The notes beneath the pieces are model-generated. The model had not been told where the DNA came from, did no database searches, and was given only the letters and a program-made list of their open reading frames with translations. A stretch of 64,000 nucleotides of DNA from Symplocastrum torsivum CPER-KK1. Its GTDB lineage: Bacteria > Cyanobacteriota > Cyanobacteriia > Cyanobacteriales > Coleofasciculaceae. The stretch spans positions 151,682 to 215,681 of the forward strand of contig JAHHIF010000006.1 of assembly GCA_019358875.1 (NCBI GenBank), in the 5' to 3' direction. Position numbers and translations under genes: made by a program. Positions 62,942-64,000 of the stretch are shown one piece after another (positions within the stretch are counted from its first letter, which is position 1; the number at the start of each line of letters is the position of its first letter).

Positions 62942-63703
62942 ATGAATACTCGAACTCAAGGCTACGGATGGATTCCTGATACACCTGATCCAAGGGACAT
63001 AAAATACTCCGCTCCACAAGCCGTTGTTTTTTATTTACCGCCAAAAGTAGACCTGCGGGCACAGTTACCTCCTGTTTATGCACAAGGTTCTATAGGAAGC
63101 TGTACAGCACAATCTATTTGCGCGGCGTTTCATTTCTGTCAAATGAAACAAAAATTATATAACTTTGCACCAAGTCGATTGTTTACTTACTACACCACTA
63201 GAGATATTGAAGGAACCGTTTACGAAGATAGTGGTGCAATGCTCAGAGACACTATCAAATCTATCAACAAGTTTGGAGCTTGCCCAGAATCGATTTGGTC
63301 TTATGATATTGCCAAATTCACGCTGAAACCCACGGTAACTTGTTACGATACCGCTAGTAGACATAAAGCCCTTTCTTATCGTCAGGTATCGCAGAATCTT
63401 GATCAGATGAAAGGCTGTCTCGCGGAAGGCTATCCTTTTTCCTTTGGCATGACTGTTTACGAAAGCTTTGAAGAAAAAACTGTCGCTCAAAATGGTGTGG
63501 TACAAATGCCTCTACCAGGAGAGAAAGAAGTTGGTGGTCATGCTGTATTAGTCGTTGGTTATGATAATGCAACCCAAAGATTTCTTGTTAGAAATTCTTG
63601 GGGAACTGAATGGGGTATTAAAGGTCATTTTACCCTGCCTTATTCCTACATTTTGAATCCAGATTTAGCCACTGATTTTTGGACAATTAGATTAGTTAAT
63701 TGA
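62942..63703 (+). CDS. Papain-family (C1) cysteine peptidase
   Basis: The 253 residues have the C1 layout: PPKVDLRAQLPPVYAQGSIG followed by SCTAQSICAAF (catalytic Cys), VGGHAVLVVGYDNA (His) and RNSWGTEWG (Asn). There is no signal peptide and no long propeptide, which is common in bacterial members. The role is unknown. Confidence 0.9.
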   Translation: MNTRTQGYGWIPDTPDPRDIKYSAPQAVVFYLPPKVDLRAQLPPVYAQGSIGSCTAQSICAAFHFCQMKQKLYNFAPSRLFTYYTTRDIEGTVYEDSGAMLRDTIKSINKFGACPESIWSYDIAKFTLKPTVTCYDTASRHKALSYRQVSQNLDQMKGCLAEGYPFSFGMTVYESFEEKTVAQNGVVQMPLPGEKEVGGHAVLVVGYDNATQRFLVRNSWGTEWGIKGHFTLPYSYILNPDLATDFWTIRLVN

Positions 63704-63720
63704 TGAAATTTTAACTATTT

Positions 63721-63746
63721 GTAGGGTGCGTTACAACGCACCCTAC
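63721..63746. repeat. Palindrome GTAGGGTGCGT..ACGCACCCTAC, copy 2
   Basis: An inverted repeat with arms GTAGGGTGCGT lies just after the peptidase gene. It is the same family as the copy at 18140-18165 and may act as a hairpin for both transcripts. Confidence 0.8.
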
Positions 63747-63789
63747 GCCTTAACATTCACTAAATTGGTCTATGAGTCTAGTGCGTCAA

Positions 63790-63889
63790 GGCAAAAGTTT
63801 CTGACCACGTCGCCTGATGATGGAGAGATTTTTACTAGTCAGTTATTTCTGCCCCGTTGCACTAGTGCATCCTGGCAGAAGTAACTGAC
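63790..63889. repeat. Three copies of a 16-mer, two as an inverted pair
   Basis: GGCAGAAGTAACTGAC (63874-63889) matches GGCAAAAGTTTCTGAC (63790-63805) and, inverted, GTCAGTTATTTCTGCC (63838-63853). The inverted pair matches at 15 of 16 positions. This may be the end region of a transposable element that continues beyond the window; no gene of it is visible. Confidence 0.5.
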
Positions 63890-64000
63890 CACCCCTTGGG
63901 GTGGTAAAAAAGAGGAGAGACACACTCACTCCAAGTCGCTGTCTCGACTGATCAGGAAGTTTCTGTTTACATGGCTTACCCTCAAGCATCTCGTATCACT

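Overview
The window is a piece of a cyanobacterial chromosome, most likely from a filamentous or otherwise large-genome lineage. Evidence: the HIP1 octamer GCGATCGC recurs throughout; there is a photosystem II gene (psb28), a DUF4278 gene, a SmtA metallothionein with a SmtB regulator, very large PAS/GAF histidine kinases, and dispersed intergenic repeats of the cyanobacterial kind. I could not place the genus from sequence alone.

Region 1 (1-36.6 kb) is mainly ordinary chromosome. It holds the end of a ParE-like toxin, a MATE exporter, a class III nucleotide cyclase, a Tat-type metallophosphatase followed by a duplicated scrap of its own 3' end, and a two-gene Septu-like defence unit (ATPase plus HNH nuclease, 5620-7622). 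Next come an AbrB-type membrane protein, two-component signalling genes, recJ, a S41 protease, moaB, psb28, trpS, metF, a MuiA-family gene, plsC, tadA, grxC, a cell-wall amidase, and the smtB/smtA metal-response pair. Several small relics are embedded here: a GAF fragment, a truncated DUF1206 gene, an orphan CRISPR-repeat-like unit and palindromic repeats.

Region 2 (36637-58139, about 21.5 kb) is a type V-K CRISPR-associated transposon (CAST) inserted 2 bp after the 3' end of tRNA-Phe(GAA). In order it carries: left end with an intrinsic terminator; a delocalised homing crRNA whose short spacer matches the tRNA-Phe gene (16 of the first 17 positions, PAM GTA, insertion 54 bp beyond the PAM); a four-repeat CRISPR array; tracrRNA; cas12k; two paralogous helix-turn-helix genes reading away from cas12k; cargo; tniQ, tnsC and tnsB; right end. 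tnsA is absent. The TnsC is the striking part. Its reading frame is intact, but the Walker A glycines and both Walker B acidic residues are replaced. Cas12k is longer than the well-known ones and carries an insertion inside the RuvC region. The cargo is AT-rich and looks like a defence/toxin island: a coiled-coil protein with a PD-(D/E)XK-like core, a PIN-domain pair, a phosphoribosyltransferase, three adjacent proteins with HEPN-type R-x4-H motifs, and a small membrane protein (SLATT-like) paired with a nucleotidyltransferase. A short gene-tail sequence recurs in several decayed copies between the cargo genes.

Region 3 (58.2-64 kb) returns to chromosome. It has a terminator that may originally have served the tRNA-Phe transcript, a DUF202 protein, a Crp/Fnr regulator, a PhnD-like binding protein, a DUF4278 protein, a TPR protein and a papain-family peptidase. 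Repeats at the right edge may mark another mobile element. All functional calls are by reading motifs; no database search was possible.
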